Below are positions 7,853 through 16,402 of a stretch of DNA of 61,754 bases, in pieces. How positions within the stretch are numbered: the stretch's first letter is position 1; the number at the start of each line of letters is the position of its first letter. Under the pieces are notes generated by a model, which did no database searches, was not told the origin of the DNA, and saw nothing but the letters and a program-made list of their open reading frames with translations. The translations under genes were made by a program, and so were the position numbers. The DNA is from a bacterium (GTDB lineage Bacteria; Patescibacteriota; Patescibacteriia; UBA9934; GWF2-40-263), in NCBI GenBank assembly GCA_020052445.1, contig JAGVPA010000023.1:1-61754 (forward strand), written 5' to 3'.

Positions 7853-9214
7853 ATGTCAAAAATACCTACCGTCGCTATTATCGGTCGAACCAATGTCGGT
7901 AAATCGACCTTGTTTAATCGCATGATCGAACAACCTAAAGCCTTAATTTCTAGCGTGCCAGGCACAACTCGCGATCGTAATGAAGCCGAGGTTCTTTGGC
8001 GAGCCAAAATTTTTCGAGTTGTCGACACTGGCGGCACCGATAGTGAATTTGGTAAGGAAATCGAAAAGGCGACGGTTGACCAGGTTTGGCGAGCCGCTAA
8101 TGAAGCCGATATAATTCTTTTTGTCGTTGATTTAAAAACCGGTCCCATGCCTCAGGAACGAGCTTTGGCCAAAAAACTTAAAACCATAAACAAACCGGTT
8201 ATTGTCGTCGGCAACAAAGCCGAAACACCCAACCTGGTCGCTTCAGTTCACAATCCGGAATGGCGTTTAGCCGGTCTGCGTTCACCTATGGCCGTCTCGG
8301 CCCTGCGCGGCACCGGTGTCGGAGATTTACTTGATTTGATTCACAAAGAACTCAGAAAAATAAAACGTCCATCAACCGAAAGAAACGAAGATCCAATAGT
8401 TCGGGTTGCCATTATTGGCAAACCTAATGTCGGAAAATCTTCCATTGTCAATGCCATTCTTGGTGAAGAAAGAGTTATCACCAGTCCAATGACCCACACC
8501 ACTCGTGAACCGATCGATACTAAAATTGAATTGAATGGCAAAAAATATCTTTTCATCGATACAGCCGGCATGAGAAAAAGCGGTAAGGTTAAACGAGCTG
8601 GCGGACTCGAAGCAGCCGGGGTGGCTCGTTCCAAAAAAGCCGCCGAAACAGCCGACGTGGTTCTTATGGTTATGGAAGCTAATGAACAAATCGGCACTCA
8701 AGATAAAGCCATTGCCGGAATTTTGGATTCCTCAAACGCTGGCGTGATTATCGTTGCCAACAAATGGGATTTGGTGGCCAACAAAACTCCGACCACTATT
8801 AATGATTACGAAAAATACGTGGCCGGCATGATGCCCTTCATTTCTTACGCCCCAATTGTTTTCACTTCAGCCAAAACCGGCCAACGTATCGAAAACATTT
8901 TTACTTTAATCGACCAAGTCCAAGCCGCTCGCACACGTGAATTGACTGAAGAAGAATTGGAAAAATTCTTGCGTCAAGCCGTCTCTCATCGCGCCCCAAT
9001 CAGAGGTAAGGTTGTTAAACCACCAAAGGCTCTCGGTCTACGCCAAACCGGCACCTGCCCACCATCTTTTGCCGTCACCATCAAAGCCAAACGCGAAGAC
9101 GCCATCAGCCAAAGTTATTTGCGCTATATCGAAAACCGTCTGCACGAAGAATTCGATTTCACCGGCACACCGGTGGTGGTCAAGGCTCGGTTGCCACGTA
9201 TTACTGCGGTTTAG
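7853..9214 (+). CDS. der: Ribosome-assembly GTPase Der (EngA)
   Basis: 453 residues with the tandem G-domain layout unique to Der. The first P-loop is GRTNVGKST (about 11-19) with DTGG and NKAE; the second is GKPNVGKSS (about 187) with DTAGMRKSG and NKWD. A C-terminal KH-like domain begins near residue 360. Der acts in late 50S assembly. It starts 13 nt after the LCP gene stop, so the two are likely co-transcribed. A palindromic element fills the 232-nt gap before pth. Confidence 0.95.
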   Translation: MSKIPTVAIIGRTNVGKSTLFNRMIEQPKALISSVPGTTRDRNEAEVLWRAKIFRVVDTGGTDSEFGKEIEKATVDQVWRAANEADIILFVVDLKTGPMPQERALAKKLKTINKPVIVVGNKAETPNLVASVHNPEWRLAGLRSPMAVSALRGTGVGDLLDLIHKELRKIKRPSTERNEDPIVRVAIIGKPNVGKSSIVNAILGEERVITSPMTHTTREPIDTKIELNGKKYLFIDTAGMRKSGKVKRAGGLEAAGVARSKKAAETADVVLMVMEANEQIGTQDKAIAGILDSSNAGVIIVANKWDLVANKTPTTINDYEKYVAGMMPFISYAPIVFTSAKTGQRIENIFTLIDQVQAARTRELTEEELEKFLRQAVSHRAPIRGKVVKPPKALGLRQTGTCPPSFAVTIKAKREDAISQSYLRYIENRLHEEFDFTGTPVVVKARLPRITAV

Positions 9215-9270
9215 ATTGGAGGAATTTAAGGGGGCGAAGGGGTTGGAGGGAATTTTGAGACACCATAATC

Positions 9271-9407
9271 TGTCATTCTGAACCCTAGTGAAGAATCTCG
9301 CCACGTTACTTCCCCCACCCCGCCCCCCACTGTGACAGTGAAGGGAGAGTAATTTTAAAAACATTTTAAAATCACGCGACGAGATCCTTCTCTGGCTCAG
9401 GATGACA
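9271..9407. repeat. Inverted repeat of the GTCATTCTGA..GAATCTCG type
   Basis: Left arm TGTCATTCTGAACC...AATCTCGCCACG and right arm CGCGACGAGATCC...CAGGATGACA pair over about 35 nt; an inner GC-rich part with CACTGTGACAGTG lies between. Single arms of the same family are at 11240-11276 and 45327-45360. Confidence 0.75.
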
Positions 9408-9446
9408 GGACACCCTCAACCCTTCCATCCCCTAACCCCACCCAAT

Positions 9447-9986
9447 ATGTGCCTAATCGTCGGTCTCGGTAATCCGGGAAAAAAATATGAACGAACTCGT
9501 CACAATGTCGGGTTCTTGGTTTTAGATGAATTAGCTAATTTGACCGAAGGAAAATTTAAAACCAAAAAAGATCTTGCTTGTTCCGCGGCTGAAGTTAAAA
9601 TCACTAATCGCAAAGCCGAGCTCATCAAACCAACAACCTTCATGAATCTTTCGGGTGAAGCAGTAATCCGAGCCGCTAAATTCTGGCACGTTTCAAAAAA
9701 CAAAATCACCATTATCGTCGATGACGTTAATTTACCACTTGGACAAATTCGCGTACGCGAAAGCGGCTCAGCCGGTGGTCATAACGGTTTAAAATCAATT
9801 ATTGAAAGATTGGGTACAGAAAATATCCGCCGCGTTCGCATTGGTGTCGGTCGAGCAGAAAATCCAGAAGTTCCTTTGGATAAATGGGTGCTTGGCGAAT
9901 GGAATAAAACGGAGTGGAAGGCCATTGTTGAAGCAACTCGCGAAGTGGCAAAAAAGATTTTTAATGGCGAAATTAAAATTGGTTAA
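9447..9986 (+). CDS. pth: Peptidyl-tRNA hydrolase
   Basis: 179 residues. It begins MCLIVGLGNPGKKYERTRHNVGF, with the family's catalytic His19 in RHNVG and the GNPG loop. Further motifs are KPTTFMNLSG, IIVDDVNLPLG and GSAGGHNGLKSI. The enzyme frees tRNA from prematurely dropped peptidyl-tRNA. A longer open frame starts at 9402, but those 15 codons lie in the palindromic repeat and do not match the family, so 9447 is used. It overlaps nothing and is 1 nt from dprA, so they form an operon. Confidence 0.95.
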   Translation: MCLIVGLGNPGKKYERTRHNVGFLVLDELANLTEGKFKTKKDLACSAAEVKITNRKAELIKPTTFMNLSGEAVIRAAKFWHVSKNKITIIVDDVNLPLGQIRVRESGSAGGHNGLKSIIERLGTENIRRVRIGVGRAENPEVPLDKWVLGEWNKTEWKAIVEATREVAKKIFNGEIKIG

Positions 9987-9987
9987 T

Positions 9988-11127
9988 ATGACTGAAAAAG
10001 ATCTCGGTTTTTTGCTGGCCTTGATCAGATTTCCAAAATTCGGACCAATACGCCTCGCCAAAATGCGAGGATTTTTTGACTCAATGGAAGCGGCGTTTCT
10101 GGCTGGACGTGAAGATTTGCTCGCCGCCGAATTAGAGCCAAAAATTGTCGAGGAATTTTTATCAATTCGCACCAAACTTTCGCCGGAAGCCGAATTGGAA
10201 AAGCTGAAACAAAGTGGAGCCGTAGCTATTCCCTTCACTGACCCTGAATACCCGCCACTCCTAAAAAAAATTTATGATCCACCAGCTGTCCTTTTTGTTC
10301 GCGGACAACTTCCAAGTTCCGAACTTCTATCTTTGGCCGTCGTCGGCAGTCGCAAGATCACCGATTATGGAACCCGGATAATCGAATCGATTGTTGAACC
10401 GATTGCCACCTCAAACGTCGTGATCGTTTCCGGTCTGGCTTATGGAGTAGACAAACTGGCCCACGAAGCCGCGCTCAAAGTCGGCGGGAAAACAATTGCT
10501 GTGCTTGGTTCCGGCGTCGATAATGATAATATTTTTCCAACCGACAACCGCGAACTCGCTCATCGAATTATTGAATCCGGCAACGCTGTCGTCTCTGAGT
10601 TCCCCATCGGTTCGTCACCGCTCAAACAAAATTTCCCCATTCGCAATCGTGTCATTGCCGGTCTGGCCCACGGGACACTAATTGTCGAAGCGGCCAAAAC
10701 CTCCGGTTCACTCATCACCGCCCGCGCCGCCCTCGAGGCTGGTCGCGAAGTTTTTGCTGTGCCAGGACAAATAAATTCCGAGAGCTCGGAAGGTACCAAT
10801 CAACTTCTAAAATCCGGTGCCCACGTCGTCACCGAAGCCAATGATATTTTGTCAGTCCTTGGTCTCACCGCTCGGGCCGATGTTGATTTGAACACCAAAA
10901 CCCCACAGGCAATTTCTCCAATAATTAAAGTGACAAAAACTCCACCGATTCCAGGCAGTCAAGCCGAAGCCGAAATCCTCAAACTCCTCGGCACCGAACC
11001 AATCCACGCCGATGACCTAGCTCGAAACACCGGCAAAAAAATCTCAGAGATTTCACACCTTCTAACTTTAATGGAAATGAAAGGTTCGGCGAGACATGTG
11101 GGTGGGCTTTATTATACAATTGGGTAA
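9988..11127 (+). CDS. dprA: DNA-processing protein DprA (Smf)
   Basis: 379 residues. An N-terminal SAM-like helical region is followed by the Rossmann-fold DprA core: VVGSRKITDYG, VSGLAYGVDKLAHEAAL, GSGVDNDNIFP, FPIRNRVIAGLAHGTLIVEA, and SGSLITARAALEAGREVFAVPG. The C-terminal ~65 residues form the winged-helix domain (DDLARNTGKKISEISHLLTLMEM). DprA loads RecA onto incoming single-stranded DNA during natural transformation. Presence fits DNA uptake, often suggested for Patescibacteria. The start at 9988 follows the pth stop by one base; a longer frame inside pth is rejected. Confidence 0.95.
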   Translation: MTEKDLGFLLALIRFPKFGPIRLAKMRGFFDSMEAAFLAGREDLLAAELEPKIVEEFLSIRTKLSPEAELEKLKQSGAVAIPFTDPEYPPLLKKIYDPPAVLFVRGQLPSSELLSLAVVGSRKITDYGTRIIESIVEPIATSNVVIVSGLAYGVDKLAHEAALKVGGKTIAVLGSGVDNDNIFPTDNRELAHRIIESGNAVVSEFPIGSSPLKQNFPIRNRVIAGLAHGTLIVEAAKTSGSLITARAALEAGREVFAVPGQINSESSEGTNQLLKSGAHVVTEANDILSVLGLTARADVDLNTKTPQAISPIIKVTKTPPIPGSQAEAEILKLLGTEPIHADDLARNTGKKISEISHLLTLMEMKGSARHVGGLYYTIG

Positions 11128-11154
11128 ATTGGCATGGAGGGGCACGAATTATCC

Positions 11155-11235
11155 CGCCGACGGAGGCCTTTGGCGGGATCCCGTCCGAGGCCAACGAGGC
11201 GGGACGAATTTTGGACGAATATACGAATTACAACA
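11155..11235. repeat. Diverged G-family palindrome plus ACGAATT words
   Basis: CCCGCCGACGGAGGCCTTTG opens a GC palindrome ending near 11207; GACGAATTTTGGACGAATATACGAATT words follow. Both repeat types also occur alone elsewhere in the window. Confidence 0.65.
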
Positions 11236-11239
11236 CCCA

Positions 11240-11276
11240 TCCGTCATCCCGAGCCAGAGAGGGATCTCGCCGCGTG
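11240..11276 (+). repeat. Single arm of the GTCATCCCGAG..GGATCTCG repeat
   Basis: CCGTCATCCCGAGCC...GGATCTCGCCGCGTGG, like the arms at 9271-9407 and 45327-45360. It lies 30 nt before the PLP-enzyme start. Confidence 0.6.
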
Positions 11277-11305
11277 GCCCAAACAAATCCTCAATCAAAA
11301 AACAT

Positions 11306-12328
11306 ATGCCCTTAAATCTAAAAGAAGAAAAAATCTTAAATTCAATTATTGTCGCCTCAGAAAACGATCCTAACAAACCAGAATTTCCACCTGACGATCC
11401 GCGCTTCCCGGCTACTCCCACCTATCAAATCAAGGTGCCTGGTTTTAGTAATGTCTGGTTAAAAGATGAGAGTATCAATCCAACCGGCACGCACAAAGAT
11501 AGAATGGCCTGGGAAATGGTGGTTACTTACAAACAACTATTGAAGGCCAAAGCCAACGGTTCCATTAAAAAACTACCTCAATTCTCCATCATTAGTTCTG
11601 GTTCGGCTGCCAATGCTATACAACAAATGTTTAAAAAATATAACTTACCTAACCTCAAAGCCCTCTTGGATTTTAGAGTTGATAAAAGAATTAAAAACTC
11701 TTTAGAAAAAATTGGCTGTGAAATTTTTGAAACCGATTTATCCAAACAAATGTTATCAGCCGAGGATATTTTAAAACTAACCAACAACTCTGACGGTATC
11801 GATATCACTTCCGACGATTCTCTTGGTCCTTACAGTATTTTTTACGATTGGCTGAGTTATGAAATTTTAAATCAAAATGCCGATTATGTTTTTGTGCCTT
11901 ACGGAACAGGCAATCTTTATGAAAATATCGTTAACATCGCCGTCAAAGAAAGCAAAAATTTATTATTTCACGACAAACGTCTAAAAGTTCCAGCTGCCAG
12001 CATAAAAAAATCTCATTTCTTGGGAGCGACTACAAACAATCCGTTAACCGAAGCTGATAAACTTTATTCATCGCATTTACCTTTTGTTCATTTTGATACT
12101 CACTGGATAAAATTGGCTGTCAAAAATGGTTATATTGGAAACGAATCAAATGTTTATAACACCCAAGAAAAATTCTTTGAAAAAGCGATGATTGTAGCTA
12201 AAGAAATCAACATAACCTGCGAACCATCCGGTATTGCCGGCTTAGCTCTTATGCTCCAAATGAGCGAACATTTGCCTAAAAATAAAAAGATGCTGATTAT
12301 AAATACCGGCCAGACAAAATTATCTTAA
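11306..12328 (+). CDS. PLP-dependent enzyme of fold type II (threonine synthase / cysteine synthase-like)
   Basis: 340 residues. The Schiff-base lysine is Lys64 in PTGTHKDRMAW; a substrate-binding loop SSGSAANAIQ lies near 103; the phosphate-binding PYGTGN is in the second half; and NTGQTKLS ends the protein. The layout fits threonine synthase or related lyases, but the usual SFKDRG reads THKDRM and the protein is shorter than threonine synthase. The exact reaction is therefore open. No other amino-acid biosynthesis gene is near. Start chosen at the ATG at 11306; upstream codons fall in repeats. It sits 178 nt after dprA. Confidence 0.75.
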   Translation: MPLNLKEEKILNSIIVASENDPNKPEFPPDDPRFPATPTYQIKVPGFSNVWLKDESINPTGTHKDRMAWEMVVTYKQLLKAKANGSIKKLPQFSIISSGSAANAIQQMFKKYNLPNLKALLDFRVDKRIKNSLEKIGCEIFETDLSKQMLSAEDILKLTNNSDGIDITSDDSLGPYSIFYDWLSYEILNQNADYVFVPYGTGNLYENIVNIAVKESKNLLFHDKRLKVPAASIKKSHFLGATTNNPLTEADKLYSSHLPFVHFDTHWIKLAVKNGYIGNESNVYNTQEKFFEKAMIVAKEINITCEPSGIAGLALMLQMSEHLPKNKKMLIINTGQTKLS

Positions 12329-12548
12329 CAATCCGCAAAACTTGACTAAAACCCAAAAAACGACCATTATCTAAACCACAATCGTAATTCACAAATTTCC
12401 AAATTTTCCAATTTCCAAATTATTGAACAAAATTTCCTCCATAATTCAAAAATTCCCCCGCCGACGGAGGCCTTTGACGGGGTCCCGCCAAAATCCTATG
12501 ACGGCGGGAAATAATTAAATAATTAAATAATTCAATAATTTCAACCAC
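12329..12548. repeat. Intergenic repeat stretch before topA (contains G-family copy 2)
   Basis: 12390-12425 holds CAAATTTCCAAATTTTCC words. 12455-12509 is the exact reverse complement of the repeat at 3042-3096. 12510-12545 is AATTAAATAATT words. I see no gene or clear promoter here. Confidence 0.75.
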
Positions 12549-14789
12549 ATGTCCTACTCACTTGTCATCGTTGAGTCTCCGGCCAAGGCTCGAACTATTT
12601 CTAAATTTTTAGGGAACAAATATAAAGTTCTCTCGTCTTTTGGTCATGTCCGCGATTTACCAAAAAAGGAACTTGGAGTTGATGTTGAGCACGGTTTTTT
12701 GCCGAAATACGTTGTCTCGCGTGACAAAGCCAAACAAGTCAAAGCGCTTAAGGACGCGGCCGCCAAAGCTGATGAAATTTTATTCGCGACTGACGAAGAC
12801 CGTGAAGGTGAAGCTATCTCTTGGCACTTGGCTCAGATTTTAAAAGTTGAACCAGAAAAATTAAAACGCATCACTTTTCATGAAATCACCAAACGGGCCA
12901 TCGACGAGGCCATCGAACATCCGCGAACGCTTGATTTAAATTTGGTTAACGCTCAGCAAGCGCGTCGGGTTTTGGATCGCTTGGTTGGTTATGAACTCTC
13001 GCCGTTCCTTTGGCGCAAGGTTCAAAAGGGTCTTTCAGCCGGTCGGGTTCAATCCGTCTCAGTTCGTTTAGTTGTTGATCGCGAACGCGAACGCGATGCT
13101 TTCAAACCTCAGGATTTTTGGACCGTTGATACAATTTTCAATAAAAATAAAATTTCTTTTCCCGGCAAACTCCATGCCATCGGCGATAAAAAATTGGAAA
13201 AACTCGGCATCACATCAGAAACCGAGGCGACAAAAATTCTCGAAGCGCTAAAAAATGGTAAATACAATGTTACCGATGTCACCAAAAAAACCGTTAAACG
13301 CTCACCAGCTCCACCTTTCACTACTTCGACTCTGCAACAAGAAGGCAACAACAAATTAAATTTCTCGGCCAAAGAAACCATGTCCTTGGCTCAACGTCTT
13401 TACGAAGGTGTAGAAATTCCCGGTGAAGGTTCAATCGCCCTCGTTACCTACATGCGTACCGACTCGGTTAACTTGTCAGATCTTTTTATAAACGAAGCGC
13501 GGAATTTTATTTCCGGCAACTTCGGAGCCGATTATCTTTTGGCCGAACCACGTCGTTTTAAAACCAAAGCCAAAGGCGCCCAAGAAGCGCACGAAGCCAT
13601 TCGGCCAACCGATGTCTCTCGAACCCCCGAATCTCTCAAATCAGTTCTTGATCGCGATCTCTGGCGTCTGTACGACCTGGTCTGGCGTCGCGCCGTGGCC
13701 ACTCAACTCCCAGAAGCTATCTTTAATGCCACCTCGGCCGATATCACAACCGGCGAATATATTTTCCGTTCGACCGGTTCAATCATCAAATTTGAAGGTT
13801 ATCTAAAAGTCTATGAAGAAAAACGCAACGAATCAATTTTGCCGGATTTAACAAAAGGTGATGAGGTGGCTTTGGAAAATCTCGAATCAAAAAAACATAC
13901 CACTGAACCGCCGGCTCGCTATTCAGATGCCACGCTCATCAAAGCGCTCGAGGAACACGGCATCGGTCGTCCATCAACTTACGCGCCGACCGTTAACACT
14001 ATTGTCGAGCGTGGTTATGTCGAGCGCGATGAAGCTAAAAAACTCAAACCTTGTGCTGTGGCTTACACAGTCAACGATCTTTTGGTCGAACACTTCCCCA
14101 ACATTGTCGACTTGGCTTTCACGGCCAACATGGAAGAAAATCTCGATAAAGTGGCTGAAGGTGAAAAAGAATGGATACCGGTTCTCAAAGATTTTTACGG
14201 ACCGTTCCACGAAAATCTGGTGGCTAAAGAAAAAGATGTTAAAAAATTAAAACCCGATGACAAGGCGACGGATATTGTTTGTGAAAAATGTGGCCAACCG
14301 ATGGTCATTCGTTCCGGACGTTTCGGTGAATTCATGGCCTGCTCGGCTTATCCGGCCTGCAAAAACACCAAACCGGTCACCCAAAACGAAAAAGGCGAGA
14401 CCGTCGTGGCCGTGCCAGAAGATACCGGTGAAGTTTGTCCCACCTGCGGCGCCCCAATGGTTCTTAAACGCGGCCGTTTTGGTCCATTCCTCTCCTGTTC
14501 CAAATATCCTGACTGCAAAACCATTAAAAACATCGAAAAGAAAACCGGCCTGGCCTGCCCGGAATGTAGTCAAGGTGACTTGGTCGAAAGACGCGGTCGT
14601 TCCGGCAAACCATTTTACAGCTGCAACAAATACCCCGATTGCAAATTCGCCCTTTGGCAAAAACCAACCGGCGAAAAATGTCCGCAATGCCAATCACTCA
14701 TGACCTTCGCGGCCAAGGGTATGACTCAGTGTTCAAAGAAAGAATGCGGATTTAAGAAGGCTTTGGAAGTTGAGGAAGTAAAAACGTAA
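12549..14789 (+). CDS. topA: DNA topoisomerase I (type IA)
   Basis: 746 residues. The N-terminal TOPRIM domain has VIVESPAKA (Glu9) and the acidic triad ATDEDREGEA. The active-site tyrosine lies in TYMRTDSVNLS near residue 301. The C-terminal ~160 residues carry four zinc-ribbon units: three intact C4 ribbons, with CEKCGQ, CPTCGA and CPECSQ as their first Cys pairs, and a final CPQCQS...CSKKECG. It relaxes negative supercoils, balancing gyrase. Length and layout are typical. The ATG lies straight after an AT-word repeat and has no visible Shine-Dalgarno. A palindromic terminator follows, facing the convergent 14888-16324 gene. Confidence 0.95.
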   Translation: MSYSLVIVESPAKARTISKFLGNKYKVLSSFGHVRDLPKKELGVDVEHGFLPKYVVSRDKAKQVKALKDAAAKADEILFATDEDREGEAISWHLAQILKVEPEKLKRITFHEITKRAIDEAIEHPRTLDLNLVNAQQARRVLDRLVGYELSPFLWRKVQKGLSAGRVQSVSVRLVVDRERERDAFKPQDFWTVDTIFNKNKISFPGKLHAIGDKKLEKLGITSETEATKILEALKNGKYNVTDVTKKTVKRSPAPPFTTSTLQQEGNNKLNFSAKETMSLAQRLYEGVEIPGEGSIALVTYMRTDSVNLSDLFINEARNFISGNFGADYLLAEPRRFKTKAKGAQEAHEAIRPTDVSRTPESLKSVLDRDLWRLYDLVWRRAVATQLPEAIFNATSADITTGEYIFRSTGSIIKFEGYLKVYEEKRNESILPDLTKGDEVALENLESKKHTTEPPARYSDATLIKALEEHGIGRPSTYAPTVNTIVERGYVERDEAKKLKPCAVAYTVNDLLVEHFPNIVDLAFTANMEENLDKVAEGEKEWIPVLKDFYGPFHENLVAKEKDVKKLKPDDKATDIVCEKCGQPMVIRSGRFGEFMACSAYPACKNTKPVTQNEKGETVVAVPEDTGEVCPTCGAPMVLKRGRFGPFLSCSKYPDCKTIKNIEKKTGLACPECSQGDLVERRGRSGKPFYSCNKYPDCKFALWQKPTGEKCPQCQSLMTFAAKGMTQCSKKECGFKKALEVEEVKT

Positions 14790-14882
14790 AAGCGTAAAAA
14801 TGTAAAACCGTCGGATCAATTTAATCCGACGGTTTTACATTTTACAATTTTTACCTATTTACATTTTTACACTTTTACTCCG
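14787..14882. terminator. Bidirectional terminator inside a GTAAAA-word palindrome
   Basis: Core stem TGTAAAACCGTCGGAT / ATCCGACGGTTTTACA (14801-14839) with an AT loop, flanked by GTAAAA/TTTTAC words. It serves topA and the convergent gene. A sister element lies at 18037-18128. Confidence 0.8.
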
Positions 14883-14887
14883 CCGCC

Positions 14888-16324
14888 CTATGCCATTTTA
14901 CCCATAGCTTTGTCTTTTAATTTTGCAAACATTTTTTCTTTTTCTTCATCTAGTTTAGCTTCTGTTTTCCACTTAGGCTCCCATTTTTTTCCTAGCATTA
15001 ACTGTCCGGTTAACTTATTCAAATCAAATAGCCCTTGGCTTAACCAATGTCTGGCTTTTTTTTGGGCAAAACGAAAGGGTTTAAGGCTAAGCTCCGTGGC
15101 TATTAAAGCTGGCACAAACCCGGCTTTCCAATGTTCGGTTATCATTTTTTTAAGAACTCTACTGTTATCTAGTGACCCAGAATCTTTTGGAACATCATGA
15201 ATTTTTCTTAATAATTCTAAATCTGTCGCCACTTCCGAATCACGAATTGCCGCACCAATTCTGCCTTTAACAATTGGAATGTCCCAGCCCTTACCATGAT
15301 AAAGTCTTTCCAGACCATAATAACCGGAAAAAAACTTTAAAGCGGTAATCGGCTGAATTTTATTGACATCAACTGCCGGCCGACCCAAAAGAACCAAATT
15401 ACCATCTTTATCAAACTGATGAACCAATTCACTTTGTCGAACCATTGTTTTGTGTAATTGGTCTTTTTTAAAACCTTCTCGACCGCCATAATCAACAAAA
15501 ATACTTTTACCTATTGTTTGTTCAAAATCTAAAAACCTTTTTTCGGCTAATTCGTCAATCACCCGTTCAGCCGAACGCGAAGCCAAAGAATGAGTCATTT
15601 CTAAATCCGAATAAACTTCTCTAGTAATTCGGAAATCTGCATCTTCGTATTCGCTCTTAATTTTTTCCAAACCTTCTTCTTTTTTTTGTCTGGCGACTAA
15701 TTCTTTATGAATAATTGTACCATTGGTAGTTTGGTAGGTTTGATTGGTTGCATTTTTACCGCGTCTTATCTCAGTTTCATTATCATAAATGGCCCGAGTT
15801 ATTTCGCGCACCAAATACGGCAAATCTCTGGAACTAAAATCAACCGGAATGGTAATTCTTCTTGGTTCGTTGCCCTTGACGTCAGCGCTATCGGCCGCCA
15901 ATTCTAATTTTCGACCATAAACGAGTTGAATAGGTCTTCGCTCGGCGGTCTCGGGAAAAATGGAAAGAATATTAACCTCTTCACCAACTGAATTTTTAAT
16001 CAAAATTTTTGCTTCCTGTCCTTCAATTGGTTCACCGCCGTCCGTCGCTTCGACTTTAATTTCATGAGTCAGTTTTTCTGCCTCAGCTGTCTCATTGGCT
16101 TCGGAAACGGCCGTGTCTCGCACAGCTGGTTCTGAATCTCGGGCTGCGGCGTCGCGAACTCGAGCTTCTTCTACAGAAGCCGCTCTTTCTTGTGCTTCTC
16201 TTTCTTCTCGTTCAATTCTAAGATCGCGAATTCTCTCAGCTGGTTCCGCAGCCGTATCGGGTGGGGCGGAATCTCTAGCTTCTGACCGTTTTCTTATATT
16301 ATATTTTGCCATATTTTTTTCCAT
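14888..16324 (-). CDS. Hypothetical protein with charged N-terminus
   Basis: 478 residues, not recognised. Residues 1-110 are Glu/Ala/Arg-rich and repetitive (ERIRDLRIEREEREAQE, VRDAAARDSEPAVRD), likely disordered or helical. A globular part follows, with a conserved-looking stretch ALKFFSGYYGLERLYHGKGW and a Lys-rich C-terminal helix (LDEEKEKMFAKLKDKAMG). No signal peptide or membrane segment. It could be a cytoplasmic structural or scaffold protein. An ATG at 16312 could also be used. It is divergent from rsh and convergent with topA, so it is its own transcript. Confidence 0.7.
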   Translation of the reverse strand: MEKNMAKYNIRKRSEARDSAPPDTAAEPAERIRDLRIEREEREAQERAASVEEARVRDAAARDSEPAVRDTAVSEANETAEAEKLTHEIKVEATDGGEPIEGQEAKILIKNSVGEEVNILSIFPETAERRPIQLVYGRKLELAADSADVKGNEPRRITIPVDFSSRDLPYLVREITRAIYDNETEIRRGKNATNQTYQTTNGTIIHKELVARQKKEEGLEKIKSEYEDADFRITREVYSDLEMTHSLASRSAERVIDELAEKRFLDFEQTIGKSIFVDYGGREGFKKDQLHKTMVRQSELVHQFDKDGNLVLLGRPAVDVNKIQPITALKFFSGYYGLERLYHGKGWDIPIVKGRIGAAIRDSEVATDLELLRKIHDVPKDSGSLDNSRVLKKMITEHWKAGFVPALIATELSLKPFRFAQKKARHWLSQGLFDLNKLTGQLMLGKKWEPKWKTEAKLDEEKEKMFAKLKDKAMGKMA

Positions 16325-16360
16325 TTAAAATCAAAATAATCATAACAAAAAAACTCCGGT

Positions 16361-16389
16361 TTGTCATCTCGGGGGCTAAGTGATAATGT
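16361..16389 (+). promoter_or_regulatory. Probable promoter of rsh
   Basis: TTGTCA, a 17-nt spacer and TAATGT (16384-16389). An alternative -10, GATAAT, would give a 15-nt spacer. The predicted start is only about 7 nt before the ATG, so the mRNA would be nearly leaderless. Confidence 0.5.
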
Positions 16390-16402
16390 AAGAAATACAG
16401 TT

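Noticed and set aside
9402-9446. Upstream extension of pth
   Set aside because: The codons lie in a palindromic repeat, and the protein family begins at the ATG at 9447.
11096-11305. N-terminal extension of the PLP enzyme
   Set aside because: This stretch overlaps the dprA end and consists of three repeat types; no family match.
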